Origin: Pseudisothecium myosuroides
Taxonomy: Eukaryota > Streptophyta > Bryopsida > Hypnales > Lembophyllaceae
Reading direction: 5' to 3'
Assembly (NCBI GenBank): GCA_951799445.1
Contig: OX637287.1
Coordinates: 41,321,724-41,385,723 of the forward strand
Length of the DNA stretch: 64,000 nucleotides
Positions 1-12,392 of the stretch are shown piece after piece. The notes under the pieces were generated by a model, which was given only the letters and a program-made list of their open reading frames with translations, searched no databases and was not told the origin of the DNA. A program made the position numbers and the translations under genes. Every line of letters starts with the position of its first letter. Position 1 is the first letter of the stretch.

Positions 1-949
1 GAATATGATGACGATGACGACGAGTTTGACGAGGAGGACCCAGAAGCCAGAGGCCACGCCGACATCTCTCAGTTTGATGACGTGCTGTCTGAATTTCTGA
101 CTGACCCCAAGGTTTTTGGTGATAAGTATATGACTCCAGCTGAGATCGAAAGGGCGACAGTTTCAAAACCCGTGGAAAGTAAACGAAACTCTGAAACGTC
201 GAAGAAAGGGGAGAGTGATTCAGTTGAAGTTAAAGAAAGTAGGACCACAAATTTAATAGCGGAACGTAGGTCTCAAGTTGTAGAAGATGCTGTTAGTGCC
301 GAGTCAGAGGATGATGAGGTGGTGATTATAGACGTAGAGAGTGACGACGAGCGTAGCAACTGGGATTGTGAGACGGTAGTGTCAACACTCTCAAATTTGG
401 ATAACCACCCGGGTAAGATTTCCGCTCCAAGTAAGCCCCGGCGTAAGGCGCCTTCTTTGGGGAAGGTGCTAGAGGAGAAAGAAGTCAGTGGTGGAATCAT
501 CAAGCTTCGGGGGAAGCAGAGCTTACCCACAGATTTCCTTCCTCTGCGACCTGGAGCAGAGAAAGCTAAGCAACTGAAGACTGCAGGAAAAGACTCTGAA
601 ATCAAGCCGAAACCTGTGTCCCGTGTTGGAGAAACTCCAGAGGAACGGAAGGCTCGAAAAGTATATTCTATTGTCCCCGTTGTTGTTTTTATTGCACTTC
701 GCCGTCCTCATGTTTTATTCTTTCTTGTGACGAAGTGATCAAAAGCAATCGTTTGTTTTGAGCTGGAAGCACGATGCAGTGAATGAATTCCTCATATAGT
801 TGTGCTTGTTGGTTCAGACAGCAGTGAAGGAAGAGAGGAGGGACGCCAGGGCGGCTAAGAAGGCTCTCAAAGTTCTCTACAAAGATGAATCTCAAAGAGC
901 TCAACATGGTGCGGCAAACACTGGACCTTCTGGGATACACCTACCGTAG
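1..949 (+). CDS. LTV1: LTV1 ribosome biogenesis factor, 3' part (5' end outside window)
   Basis: Two exons are visible: 1-660 (open from the window edge, frame 1) and 818-949, joined in phase 0 across an intron that starts GTATAT and ends TTCAG. The translation opens with an acidic stretch (EYDDDDDEFDEEDPEARG) and reads through SQFDDVLSEFLTDP and a PRRKAPSLGKVLEEK segment. It ends in the basic helix ETPEERKARK-TAVKEERRDARAAKKALKVLY and stops at 947-949. Acidic middle, DDVLSEFL motif and ETPEERKARK-AVKEERR-type C-terminus are hallmarks of LTV1, a cytoplasmic/nuclear assembly and export factor of the 40S pre-ribosome. The N-terminal half and the true start lie upstream of position 1. The GTG at 82 is an internal valine, not a start. 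The family call is strong from the C-terminus; function is inferred from yeast and plant LTV1. Confidence 0.9.
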
Positions 950-1099
950 AACTTATAATATCTCTTTATCTTCTAATACAAGCCAGGCTGCTCTCAAAAC
1001 TTTTAGAATTGCTGGTAGTAATTATCGTGTCTTGTGTTTTGTATTTGGTGCTCCCTTTCCGAAGGATTTGTTGCACTTCCGGTATTGACCCGTAAGTTC

Positions 1100-2062
1100 T
1101 TAACCCCTCAACGCCCAAGGGGCCAAAAAAGGCCTCACAGAGTTTCAAGTCCAATTCAAAGTGCTGGAACTTTTGCATCCAATGTCCAAATTCAATGAAA
1201 ATTGTTGGAAAATTTGTGCTCTCTCTTCTAGTTTGTGGTAAAATTTTCAGATCAATCCAAGATGTAACTGATTTTTTGTAAGCCAATCAAAGTTCAGACG
1301 TTCAAGTTGAGTTCACCAAACTGCTATTGATGGCTGCAACTTTGGGGGCTTATATCTCCTTCATTGAATGTTTGTTTTCAATAAAGTTTGTTGGGTTATG
1401 TTCCCCTTGAAGTCTAGTTACTGTGGAAAAAAATTCATGTCAATCCAAGTTGTTTTGAATGTTTGGGAGCAATTCAAAGTTCAAAATCCCGACATTTTTG
1501 GATTACAGTGAACTTCCACAGCTTGTTTTTACTTCATATAGTGTCCGTTTCCAATAATTATTTTCGGAAAAGTTGTGCATACTAGTCTAGTTTGTGTGGC
1601 TAAAATTTCATATCAATCCAAAATCGTATGAGTGACTGAGAAGCATTTAGTAGAAGGAAGTTCAGCTTTAGATGTGTTTTTTTGCAACTTTTCTTGCTAT
1701 TTTTTTACATTTGAAAGCCATTTTGCAAACACAATGAGTCAATTCAATGATGTTTTTTTTTCACCAATGTGTTTGTATGTTGATTTTGAATCACTTTGTA
1801 GTTTAATTTGAGGAGGTTTAGAAATCGAATTTCACCTCCAAATGTGTTTCTAGAAAAATTTCAGCATCTTTTTTCTACACTAAATCATTATAATCTTGCA
1901 ATCTACATGGTCAAATGACTCCAAATTTGATTCACGTCATCTACAATACGTATAAAGATTGTACGGTTGAGATTTTTGTACGTTACCAACATTTTGAACT
2001 ATATCACTTCAAAAGCAATGATGTTTTTAAATCCAAAAAGGCCCTGGGCCTTGAGGGGTTAA
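1100..2062. mobile_element. TTAA-flanked inverted-repeat element, copy 1
   Basis: The left end reads TTAACCCCTCAACGCCCAAG at 1100. The right end, on the opposite strand, reads TTAACCCCTCAAGGCCCAG from 2062. TTAA is present at both outer edges (1100-1103 and 2059-2062). The 963-base interior is AT-rich and has no coding potential I could find. The interior differs from the other copies, so this is its own subfamily. TTAA at both edges plus CCC-starting inverted ends is the pattern of piggyBac-type non-autonomous elements; that class is inferred. Confidence 0.75.
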
Positions 2063-2476
2063 ACCAATCGCAAGTTTGATTCGTAGCCAGAACAATGGGG
2101 GGTTTTGAATACTTGATCTTTTTTGCTTTATTATTGTATTCCTTTCTACAAGTAAATGGAATCAAGTAGAGGTACAAGAAAACGTGCTCAAGAATTTTAT
2201 TTTATTTTATTTTTTTGAAACACATGGACAATTTCCATTGATAAAAGGAAATAGTACACAGAACCAAAGGGAACACCCTCGGCGGCAATTTTTACATTTT
2301 CTAAGACTTTTTCCGCGCTATAAAAGATCTGGAGAATTCTTTCAAGTCAATCAGCCAAACAGACTTTGGATACAGAAAGGGGCCTCATCTTCTGGTGGTA
2401 CGATGCTTTTCGAGTTGGCTTTGCAGCTTGTTCTACACTGGGCAGTAAGTTATCATTTGAACTGAAGCATGACAAC
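2063..2476. other. spacer, no gene seen
   Basis: Spacer of 414 bases between two elements. An open frame at 2184-2465 has no start context, domain or codon character that supports a gene. Confidence 0.5.
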
Positions 2477-4644
2477 CTAACCCCTAACTGCTAAGGTAGG
2501 AGGTCCATAAAGCGACCATCTAAGCACTAAAACTGAATTTTGGGGAGGTAAAACATCTTGAAATATTTTTTTTAGTTAATTTTCCTTGAAAGACAAGAGG
2601 AAATGGCATCTAACCCAAGTTGTTTCATATTTTTTTGAGGTTTGTGGAATTAGTTATGAAATTTTGAAGTTGAAATGCCATAGGGCTCTAGAAGCGACCA
2701 CCTCCTAGAATGTACACTGTTTGTACATTTTGGTAAATTGAAGAAAGCAAAATGTACCTCTGTGGCACGTTCGGTTCAAAATGCCCTGTCGGAGTTCGAC
2801 CCCCCTACCTTATATTGTCAATCCAAAATTTCAGTTTGTTTGTGTGTGGACAGTTAAATTCCTTTGACCATTAAAAAAAATTTAGAGGCAGTATTAAAGG
2901 TTATCTATTCAAAGCTTTTATTTTCAATTGAAAAGGCAAGTATTTGATTTTTTTTTGAGAGGTCCTTAAAGCCATATATGCACCATTAGTGCAAGAGTAA
3001 AGCTTTCCAATTTTACTTGATTTCTTGGCTTTGAGGGAAGCTTGTCGATTTTACTTGATTTTGAGATCTATAAAATTGTATTCATCCATTTGTTTTGAAA
3101 ATGGTCTCAACGGAGAGAGTAAAGTGTTTTCATGATTTTCATTGTTTTAAAGTTTAAACATGCAAGTGCTGATTTGGAGTTATTTGTAATTTCCACTTAG
3201 CAAGTGTAAAATCAAAAAAATATTGCATTTCAACAATTGCCAATTAGATTGGGTAGCGAGCTTGATAGCTCTTCATTTGAAAGGTTTTTGAAGTGCATTT
3301 TAATTTGCTCAATCCCGAAAAACTCACATGTAAATTTCTCAAACATTGTGGAGATTAGTAGACAGTACATTAAAAATAAAATATGTGTTTCTTTCTTGTT
3401 ATAATCTCACAACTCCTATGCAATTTCACACTCAAAATTGGTATGCATACTAATAAGCAAGCTCTTCAAACATCTATATGGTTAGATTTTGAAAAGAAAA
3501 AAATTTACTTCATTGTGGATAACTATAATAAATCCATACTTTTTTTTCATAGGTAAAACACACTTGGAAAGGCTTGGATACTTAGAGACTAAACCAAAGT
3601 TTATATTGTCTCATTACTACATGGAACATGCTGTGAAAAGCACTTTGAACCTCAATATATGAACGCTTAAAAGACATTCCATATTCCCATTTGGTCAAAC
3701 TTCATTGATTTCTGCATTAAAATACACCTTTTAAATATTTGATAATTTTTTCATATGATAATATATATCCAACATTGAACTTCATTTTTTTATAATCAAA
3801 ACATCAAAATGAAATTTACATGATTTTTTTAGGTAATTTTTTTGTAGTGATTATAGTAATCACAATAATAATTAAAATAGTATGAAATTTTTATCAATGA
3901 TGGAGATTATAGTGACAAACATCATAAAGTAACTAATGTACTCTTTGAGCTCACACAAAGAGAAATTTGGTGATCAAAAGCTTAAAAACTTGGAATATTT
4001 TAAGCTTTCAAGATGCTACTTTCAAAGTGCCACAAAAAGTATAATTTTATGAATGAAATATAAATTAGATTATTGGAGCTATATTTTCTTAGTTAGGTTA
4101 CAAAACATTAAAAATCAAAAACTCTGTGAAAATTAATGTTTGATTCTAAAACCATGCCCCTTGAGCAGGTTTGTTCCTTAAACTAGTTAATGAACAACTC
4201 ATGTCAGTCTGAAACTAAAAACTTTGAGTCTCATCAATTGAAAAAAAATTGTCCAATATGATTCTTCTATTTAAGATTTTGTGCAAGGGTGCCCATTGCA
4301 AATCTTCATTTTTAGTATTGGAGTTATGCATGTTATGTTCTTTCACCTCATATTTTTTTGGTGACCTCAATTTTAGATTTGACATGTGAAAAGTGGATTG
4401 AAAGACTTCAAATTACTTTCACAGTTTTAACACCCTCATAATCAAACATGCATTATAATTTTTCAATTCATAAATGATATTGTTGTGTTTTCTTTTCCTA
4501 TGTGATCTCTATCATGTCTAAGTTTGAATTTGTAAGTTTATAATTTAAATAAAAATGAAAAAGCTTGTCAAAATGTTGACTTTTTGTTCAATTTAGAGCA
4601 AATTCCAAGAAGCCCCCAAAAGACCTTGGGCATTTAGGAGTTAA
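2477..4644. mobile_element. decayed TTAA-type element, composite
   Basis: The left end is CTAACCCCTAACTGC at 2477 and the right end is CCTTGGGCATTTAGGAGTTAA ending at 4644, so one target copy has decayed to CTAA. The last 70 bases, including the segment resembling TTTTTGTTCAATTTAGAGCA, match the ends of the copies at 11257-11915 and 12393-12974. The right end therefore belongs to that subfamily. The span is longer than its relatives because another element (2492-2812) and further AT-rich DNA lie inside. Pairing of these two ends as one element is an inference. Confidence 0.4.
2492..2812. mobile_element. AAGGTA-type inverted-repeat element, nested
   Basis: The left end TAAGGTAGGAGGTCC and the right end GACCCCCCTACCTTA are inverted copies of each other. 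The interior shares long stretches with the element at 18176-18617, including a GGAATTAGTTA...TTTTGAAGTTGAAATGC block and a GAAGAAAGCAAAATGTA block. It has no coding capacity. It lies just inside the left end of the 2477-4644 composite. Confidence 0.6.
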
Positions 4645-5729
4645 AAAGAGTACTCTATGCTTTCAAGTTTAAAGTTTCGTAGAATTTTATGCGAATATTA
4701 AAAGATTACAAAATGACTTTGGTTGGTTTTCCAACTTTTAGGAAGCTAGCATTCTTACCAAAGAAATTCATCATTTGGACCACATACTTAATTAGTAGGC
4801 ACAACAAAAGTGTTGTTTTTTGGTGCTTCTACTTTAGTCACTTGGTTGTAAGGTAGGAGGTTTATACAACAACCATTTACCAAAGGATCACATTTTGGAA
4901 GAAGCTAAAAACCTTCAAATATTTTTCTAAAATTTTTACTTGGAAGATAAAAGGAACTATTTTCTAAACATCTAAACAAAGCTATGTACTAAACATGTAC
5001 CACTGAAAAATTTGCCCTTCACTTTTGCATACAATATCAAAATACCACATTTTTGGTGCATTGAAATCTACTTGTCAACAAGAAAAATATGAAAATGGTA
5101 TTGTCTTTGTAGGTACTATACTCAATTGCAGAATTGGTGACTCTAGCTTAATAATCATTGTTGTATAAAGAGTAACTGCTCCTAATCATATCCAAAACTA
5201 ATCATCAAAAATTTGTATCTAAAGTGTATATAGGAGAGTCAAAGGGTTGATTTTGTAGACATCTAAAATTATCACAACTTTGGAAATTAACAATTTATTC
5301 ATATGATATCCCAAAAATACATGCTAAGATGCATAAAAATCCTTTTTCAATTGTCAACAAGACCGAAGTATCCAATGAGTCCTTACAAGGTTTATTTTGA
5401 GTCCTTACATGAGTCCTTATATGAATCCTTACTGCGGAAGAAATCATCCTTTCCGATACAGTGTGAATCATCTACTTTAAGAAAACCAAAAGTACTCATT
5501 GGAGGTCAAGCTAGTGTACAAGGTCTCCCCATTTTTGCCCAAAATTCCAGAGATGAACAATAGCACTCATGTCTTACATGAAAATACTCTCTGTCATCCA
5601 TCGGACACCTAGTGTCCACGGCAGCGTTACAGGGTTCGGACAGACCCTGGGCTTAGATGCTAATTTCAGGGATGCATTTAGGACTACAAGCTCCTCATGC
5701 TGATTTCCTACATACTCTCCGCCTTCCTA
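4645..5729. other. AT-rich spacer with a truncated AAGGTA-type element
   Basis: From 4850 the sequence TAAGGTAGGAGGTT and the following roughly 200 bases resemble the left part of the 2492-2812 element, but no matching right end was found. The rest is AT-rich spacer downstream of the germin-like gene. The imperfect direct repeat of GAGTCCTTA-type units at about 5375-5430 is short. No gene is supported. Confidence 0.45.
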
Positions 5730-6389
5730 TCAAGCCGTGTGGAATTTGCCCTGGATCATCTCCACTGTCTGTTCATCAATCCTGAAGCCTTGCGCCAAGA
5801 CCTCGACTTTGATTTTCGGAGTGAACAACGCCTGCGCTATTTGCAGCACCCCCGGGTTCTGGCTGCTCAAAAACCCGAACCCCACTGCCGGTCCGTCGCC
5901 CAGATTGAGCTCGAAGTGCACCAGGCCCTTGGGAAACACCATCAACTGGCCGGGCTGCAAGACGGTGGCAAACAGCGTGTTATCCGTGGCCACGAACCCC
6001 GCGTACACCTTGCCCTGCACCAACAGGAGAATCTCCGTGGCCCTGGGGTGCGTGTGAGGGGGGTTCACGCCACCCTTAGCGAGGTCCAGCCTCGCAGCCG
6101 AGATTCCCAACGTGTTCAACCCGGGGAATTTCATCACATTCGCAGGGGTCACAGCAGCCAGGTTTGCGTTGTTGGTGTTTCCTGGATTCTTCAAGCCATC
6201 AAATACGAAATCTTTGACACACACATTTGCGGCAGGTTTGCAAGGGAAGCCATTGATCTTCACAGCGGTGGTTGAGTTGTCTGCAACGCAAAAATCCTGG
6301 AGGGGATCTGGGTCGGATGCCAAGGCCAACATGGGCACCAGACTCACACATACCAGTATCACCCACACGTTCCAGTTCGTGATGCCCAT
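5730..6389 (-). CDS. germin-like protein (secreted cupin)
   Basis: Single exon of 219 aa starting at ATG 6389. Residues 1-24 form a signal peptide (hydrophobic core VWVILVCVSLVPMLALA, likely cut after A24). The usual germin cysteine pair is at C34 and C50, with an extra C57. The cupin motif PPHTHPRATEI supplies ligands H112, H114 and E119; the fourth ligand is H158 in PKGLVHFELN, so all four manganese ligands are present. One NST glycosylation site lies at N38. Length is typical for the family. Germin-like proteins are apoplastic and variously act as oxalate oxidase, superoxide dismutase or neither; substrate cannot be read from sequence. Lack of introns is common in this family in bryophytes. 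There is no linked paralogue in the window. Confidence 0.93.
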   Translation of the reverse strand: MGITNWNVWVILVCVSLVPMLALASDPDPLQDFCVADNSTTAVKINGFPCKPAANVCVKDFVFDGLKNPGNTNNANLAAVTPANVMKFPGLNTLGISAARLDLAKGGVNPPHTHPRATEILLLVQGKVYAGFVATDNTLFATVLQPGQLMVFPKGLVHFELNLGDGPAVGFGFLSSQNPGVLQIAQALFTPKIKVEVLAQGFRIDEQTVEMIQGKFHTA

Positions 6390-7425
6390 ATCCTTCGATC
6401 CGTGTTAACTGATCACACCGAAATCGTACAAAGCAAGAGTAATTTGAGGCTTAATTTGATCGAGGCTACTTGAGCACAGACTTTGGAAATTCTACAAGGG
6501 GGGCAAGTTCTTCACCAGATGAGATTGCAGAACTCGATCAGAATTGCAAAGGACCAATTCAAGTTTGGAAAGAAACTAAAGATCTGCGAGCTAGACTGAC
6601 TGAAATTGTGTGAACTACGACACCCCCCATTGCTCAGGCATAATGGGTTTATGTAGGCTTTGGTGGCAGGCAGAAGGGGTTAGGAAGTAGCTCGTCGGGA
6701 ATGGTCCAGACTCCAGACATGTGGAGTGAGTGCCAGTGCTGATAAGTGTGTCAGTGTTCTGAGATGATAAAGATGTGCGAAGCTCTTTGCGAATTGCTTC
6801 ACGTAATAGTAGTTACGATCGATATATTGGAGGCATTTAAAATTCTTCAGACGTACTGTCAGGATGAAGGCTTTTCCAGAATGGTTTTCCTCACAGTTTT
6901 GGGCAAGATGCAGAACTGAAGGTGCTGTGAAATGGGCATTCTTATCCCGCCTGAGAGATTGAGATTCTTGATGTGTACTTGTGTAGGGCCTCGTGATGGA
7001 CACAATAACTTTTTGAATACCGCCGGAGAGGCGGAGACTGTCACATGGCAGCAGGCACGCGGCCGTATAGTTTCTTACACTTTGGAACTGGCATTGATGG
7101 GAGAAAATGATGTGACGAAGATAGAACCTAAAGCAGACATGATGAAGAATGGCTTTTTGAATGGACCGGTCAAATGGCAGTCACATGAGCTGATGAGCAC
7201 TTGAGCAGTTTTTATTTTTTTATTTTTTTTTAACAAATGGAAAGAACCATTGCATAAAAAAGTAACCAGAGAACAACAGCAAAGCCAAAGCTGGCGAATG
7301 AAGAGAAAAAGAGAAAAAAGATAGAACAAACTAAACAAAAGAAAACCGAAACAAAGAAAACTACGTGAAAAAATAGATGTCAGAACCCTTTCTATTCCAT
7401 ATGATGGTAGGTCCACTCTGAAAAG
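6390..7425. other. 5' flank of the germin-like gene, no other gene
   Basis: About 1 kb upstream of the germin-like start on its strand. The promoter must lie here, but I see no motif I would name. Short open frames on both strands (6680-7416) show no family resemblance. Confidence 0.45.
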
Positions 7426-8367
7426 TTAACCCCTAAAAGCCCGTTGTCCCTTCGGGGGACAAATGCCTTTTCGGGCAGGTACCTACGGGCTGAAATTGTG
7501 TTCTGATTTTTTGAAATTTTTTTTGGAGATAGAAAAACTGATAATCTTTGTGGGAATATAATTTTTTTCTCAATCGGTGCCCGGGAAATAAAGTTATGAC
7601 CAAATAAGCTGAAAACGGGGGATGGGGGGCAGCCCGGGCAGCAAAAAAAATAATGGACAAAAATTTGAATTTTTTTTTTTAATATTTTTTTTCTCATAGA
7701 TTATATTTTCGTCTATCTGGAAAGCTTTGATTCATTTCATTTGGATATGTTATGAGAAAGTTATGGACATTCTTGTTTTTCGGGCAGTTTGAGCATCTTC
7801 TTGAAAAAAATAACTTGTAGGACTCATTTCTGAATGCAATTTTTCAATTTTTTCAATTTTTTTTTTTGACATGGTTTAATTTACTTGCTAGAACAATCTC
7901 ACCATTGGGATTAGTGCATTTTAATTCCATCTAAGAGATATTAATATTTTAGATTTTCCTTCTATCTTGTACCTACTTCTATTTAACAATTTTTTTAAGA
8001 ATGATAATTAAGTTTTTTTGAGTTTTTTTTTTTTTCCTAGACTCTCAACTCAATTCTCCACTATAAAGATTTAAAGCTCAAAACGCTGTAGTGCAAAAAT
8101 TTTAAGTCAAAAATGTTTAAAGTCAAAAAATCTGGTCCCGCAGTGTGCTGAAAAACTTGTTTTTTCCACTTTAAACGCAGATATCTTGCAATCTGTGCGG
8201 TCAAAAATTCTGAAATTTTTTCCACACATTCTCATACCAATTAGGTGTAAGATCCTACGGTTAGATGTAAAAAAAAACAATTTTAATTTTTTAAAACTTT
8301 TTGCTATAGAAATGGCAGTTTTCAGTGTTTTTTGGCAGAAAAAAGACCTTGGGCCTTTAGGGGTTAA
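7426..8367. mobile_element. TTAA-flanked element, subfamily A, copy 2
   Basis: The left end is TTAACCCCTAAAAGCCC at 7426. The right end, on the opposite strand, is TTAACCCCTAAAGGCCC from 8367. TTAA stands at both edges; length is 942 bases. Just inside the left end lies a stem-loop, TTGTCCCTTCGGGGGACAA (7444-7462). The interior is shared with the copies at 38646-39544 (opposite orientation), 57073-58000 and 46941-47875, including GGCAGGTACCTACGGGCTG and GATCCTACGGTTAGATG segments. There is no open frame of transposase size. Confidence 0.85.
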
Positions 8368-8465
8368 CACTATGAAACTATCTTCGTACTAGAGATTGGA
8401 ACCATATACTATCAAACTTAGACCAAATGATGTCTTGTTGTTGAGGATGTTGCCGGGCACTATTT

Positions 8466-8735
8466 TGGGTTTTTTTTTCATTTTTATAAAGTGCCAAAGT
8501 GGCGATATAAAATGTTATAGTGGTGCTCCAAATTTCAGCATTCCTCCACATATTGGATAGAAATTATCACAGTAGCACATATCACATGTCTATAATTCTA
8601 TTTTCAGCCACCGAATTTGGTGATGTCATCCAAGATTTTTTTTTAATTTGAAGTTTTTAGACGAAAAACTTCACAGCTTTTTACCATTTTTTGGCCAAAT
8701 TAATTTTTAATGGTGCAATTTGGCACTAGAAAGCC
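8466..8735. mobile_element. short non-coding element, family D copy
   Basis: Homologous, in opposite orientation, to the insertion at 46061-46336: both carry AGTGGCGATAT(T/A)AAATG, a GTGGTGCTCCAA segment and a TTGGATAGAAA segment. Ends are diffuse here, so the boundaries are approximate. It is non-coding. Confidence 0.4.
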
Positions 8736-8799
8736 CTCCCAAAAACTCTTGCACAAGAATGAAGACTTTTAAGACTAGTACAGTGCTTCTATAGTGTGT

Positions 8800-8910
8800 A
8801 AGGTGAGCCAGCCCATTACCGACACCTTTCTCAATTTTGCCCTCATGTATGTGTGATGTACATTTTTCCATCCGAATTGCAAAGGTGGCGGTAATGGGCT
8901 GGTTTACCTT
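8800..8910. mobile_element. 111-base miniature inverted-repeat element
   Basis: Left half AAGGTGAGCCAGCCCATTAC and the reverse complement of the right half, AAGGTAAACCAGCCCATTAC, match over about 30 bases, leaving a loop of roughly 50 bases. It can fold into a near-complete hairpin. The CCCATTAC core is shared with the larger element at 41979-42474. Confidence 0.7.
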
Positions 8911-10189
8911 ACATGCAAGCAAAGAAGTCATGCTTGAGTTCATAGAATTCATAATGGAAGAAAAACAACTCAAACTCTTTTTGGAGCTAGTTTTGGAATT
9001 TATATGAATGAATAGTCTTTTCCTTTCAAGACTCCACATTGAGATGTATAAGGTAGGATGTCCCATTGTCCTCCCTTGATTGTTGCATACAATTAGACTT
9101 ATCATATCCACAATCATTTTTGACAAATGTTAAAGAATAGTCCACAAGTCTTTTGGTCAACTTGTTTGTTGAAATTAAAAATTACATTGTAGATGGTCAA
9201 AGCAAAAATATGTAGCTTCCTATTATTGTGAGTCCTAAGATGAGACTATTCTTGTCCATTTGAGTGTTAATTTTAACACTTGTAGGTTACTAAACAATAG
9301 CAATCAAAAGCACCCCTCAAGATTGTGGAATAATGAAATAACCTTTTTGTCAATCATATGTGGTGAAAAGTTCTAGTGGTGCTCATTGAATTTTTTAAAT
9401 TGTCACTTTTCAACCTGATTTGTGATTGGATGACATCAATCCATTATGTTTTTATTTCAAAAATAGACAGTGTGAATAATAACAATTTGGAGATTAAATT
9501 TTAATTTATTCAAAATAAGCGTTGACAAATGTGTTGTTGTAAAGTTGGATACAAAGCAAACGTTGGTGACCTTGGAAAAGAATTGTTAAGAAAAGCTTTA
9601 TGGATGATTATACAATACAAATTGACTCTAAAACTATAAGCACAAAAGAAGTATACACTTGGTACACACCAATTACTTGAATGTTATTATTACAATGAAA
9701 TTCATATTAAATTTAGAATTATTGTAGTCAAAATTAATGAAGATGCTTAGAACTAAAGTTGATCACATTATTTAAAACAAAGGTTTAGTAAAGTCATTAT
9801 CTTTCAATTATAATGGACTATATAGTATGAAAGTTGCTCCTTATCATGAAAAACAATACTACACTAATTATGGCAAGGCATGTTATTTCCATAATTTTTA
9901 TTGATTTCATGTCATATTTGATCTAGATCCAGTTGTTGGAATATGATCAATTAAACCTATTCAAAAGTCTTAAAATAAACTATTTAATTCCTTGATGACT
10001 ATTATTCCTAATATAGGTAACAACTGAAAATGAGAGTAAGTTCCTACAATCTCAATTTTATTGTGATTTCTTAAATATATTTTTGAAAGTGGAGTAACAA
10101 ATTAGCTTTGAAATGCTATGATTTATTTTTCAATCAATGTTTGAGATAAAAATTTATAATATCAGCCCAACTCTAATAAATTAGAAAAA
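8911..10189. other. AT-rich spacer
   Basis: No gene seen. A solitary AAGGTAGGATGTCCCATTGT end at about 9051 suggests a truncated AAGGTA-type element. The remainder is low-GC DNA without recognisable structure. Confidence 0.4.
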
Positions 10190-12290
10190 GCTTTAAAATT
10201 CTTAATAGTTTTTCTAATAATTTTTTTCCATAGAATGTCATTTTATCTATATAAAAACTTTCGATTCATTCCATTTGGACTAGTGATGTGAAAATTATGA
10301 ATAAACTTTTTGTGCAACAATTAAGACATAATCATCTATGAAAATCATTAGGTATGATTTTTTTTTTAATTTAGTTTTCATAAATTTTCTTAACCAAAAA
10401 TCCACATGGTTAGGATTTTTTGCTACAATAATCTTTCAATTAGGATTGTCATGTTTCAATTCTAATTTAGAACTATCTATGATTTAGATTTTTCTTCCAT
10501 CCTATATCTATTTCTATTTAACAACTTATAAACAAACAAAATGAAATTGATTTTGATTTTGGAGAAAACCCCTTAGACTTTCAATTCAATCCACTAATAT
10601 AAAAAATAAAACTTCAAAATCTAGAGAATACAAATTTTACACTAAAATAATTTAAATATAATGACCTAATTTAACAAAGAGCAAAAACAGGTTCATTTCT
10701 TAATTTTAATCTTTAAAATTTTAGGTGTGTGTTTAGGGGACACTTGAAGGTTTATGCAGGTTCTTGTGATCTCATTTTTTGACATAATTTTTGAATCTTT
10801 TTTTGAAGATAGAAGAACACATTATTTAGCTTTTGGCTCATGTATATTTTCATTTCAATTGATGCCTTGGAGCAAAAATGATGGCACCCTATGTTCAAGA
10901 AATAGTTTACTAGTCAACAAGGAAAAAGGCACAAAAACTTGAAATAAAAATGTTGACTTTTTTCTTTCTCATAGATATATTTTTTCTATGCGGAAAGATT
11001 TGATCCATTCTATTTAAATAGGTGATGTGATAGTTATAGAACATCTTGTCTCTTAGCAAATTTTTTAGAAAATAATGTATTGGATTTGTTTTTTAACGCA
11101 ATTATCACAACTTTTCAAAAAGAAAAGCTCCACATGATTTAGTTTTCTTGCTAGAACACTCTCACCATTGGAATTAGTGTGTTTTAATTCCATCTCAAAG
11201 CTATTAGCAATTTAGAATTTCCTTCTATTTTGTATGTGCTTCAATTTATCAATTTATTAACCCCTAAATGCCCAAGGCCTTTTTTGAGCTTCTAGGAATT
11301 TGCTCTAAGCTGAACAAAAAGCCAACATTTTGATAAGTTATATCAATTTTTTAAAATTGTAACCATACAATTCAAACTATTGTAGACATGTTAGAGATCG
11401 CATTGGAAAAGAAAACACAACAATATCACTTATGAATTGAAAGATTATAATGTTTGAACATGAGGGGTGTTAAAACTACAAAAGTGACTTGAAGTCTTTC
11501 AATCCTCTTTTCATATGCCGAATCGAAAAAGTTGGTCACCAAAAAAATATGAGGTTAACGAACCAAACATGCATAATCCCAATCAATTTACAGCTTCTAA
11601 AAATCTACTCTACAATTTTTTTTAATGAAATTTTAAGGTGATTTTTTCTCCAAGATCTAGTGTATTTGAGGCTCATTTCCATTAGCCCTCAACACTACGG
11701 GAAGTCAAGATTGCAATAGGCACCCTTGCACATAATCTTGAATAGAAAAATCATAATCAATCATTTTCGAAATTGGATTTTGGACTCTAAAACTAGACTC
11801 AAAAAATAATTTTTCAAAAATATAAATTATTAAAAAGAGCAACTTGGTAAGGTTTTATTTAACTTCAAAGTATTGTCGACACCAAAATATGGTGCCTCAG
11901 GCATTTAGGGGTTAAAGAAATAAAAAACAAGGTTTTTTTCTTGATTTTTTTCATGAATTCTCAACTCAATTCTTCAGCATAAATTTTATTTTAATTTTAA
12001 ATTTGTCAATTTTTTTTTATGTTAAAAAATTTCAAAGCCTAATAAGTTGGTTAGGCTAGGTATAAAAGAATTCATTTTCTTCACTTTGAAAGCTAATATT
12101 GTGTAATTCATAAAGTCAAAGTTTTTGAAACTTCTCTCAAATATTTTCATAGTAGTCCAATATAAGATCTTACGGTTAGATATGCAAAAACATTTTAAAA
12201 CATTTTAGCTCTTGCAATAGAAATGGTAGTTTACAATGGCACTAATCGAAAAAAGGCCTTGGGCTTTGGGACTTTTAGACAAACACTGTT
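10190..12290. mobile_element. decayed subfamily A elements, at least two copies, one holding a nested element
   Basis: 10190-10705 aligns with the middle of the subfamily A element (TATAAAAACTTTCGATTCATTCC-like segment, then CCATCCTATATCTATTTCTAT, then CTTTCAATTCAATCCACTA). 10710-12285 aligns with nearly a whole subfamily A element, from a TTTAGGGGACA motif through ACACTCTCACCATTGG to CCTTGGGCTTTGGGACTTTT, but is split by the intact element at 11257-11915. Both are too diverged to show target duplications. Exact borders are uncertain. Confidence 0.5.
11257..11915. mobile_element. TTAA-flanked element, subfamily B, copy 3 (nested)
   Basis: The left end TTAACCCCTAAATGCCCAAG and the right end, read inward on the opposite strand, TTAACCCCTAAATGCC lie between TTAA copies at 11257-11260 and 11912-11915. 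Length is 659 bases. It is the inverted counterpart of the 12393-12974 copy and sits inside a decayed subfamily A element. Confidence 0.8.
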
Positions 12291-12392
12291 ATTTCACAAT
12301 TTGCATAATCAAGTTTTGAAAAAAAAATCCTACATATTATTGTACTAGTATGTTACAAAATTGTATGGTTGGATATGCAATTAAATTTAAAT

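Noticed and set aside
1100..2062. PIF/Harbinger origin for the TTAA elements
   Set aside because: That group duplicates three bases (TTA or TAA); the paired empty sites in the foldback copies show a four-base TTAA instead. Not fully excluded without a transposase.
5303..5563. 86-aa frame downstream of the germin-like gene
   Set aside because: Low-complexity repeats of GAGTCCTTA-type units explain it; no domain.
8707..9126. Open frame of 139 aa on the minus strand
   Set aside because: It runs through the 111-base hairpin element at 8800-8910 and shows no domain.
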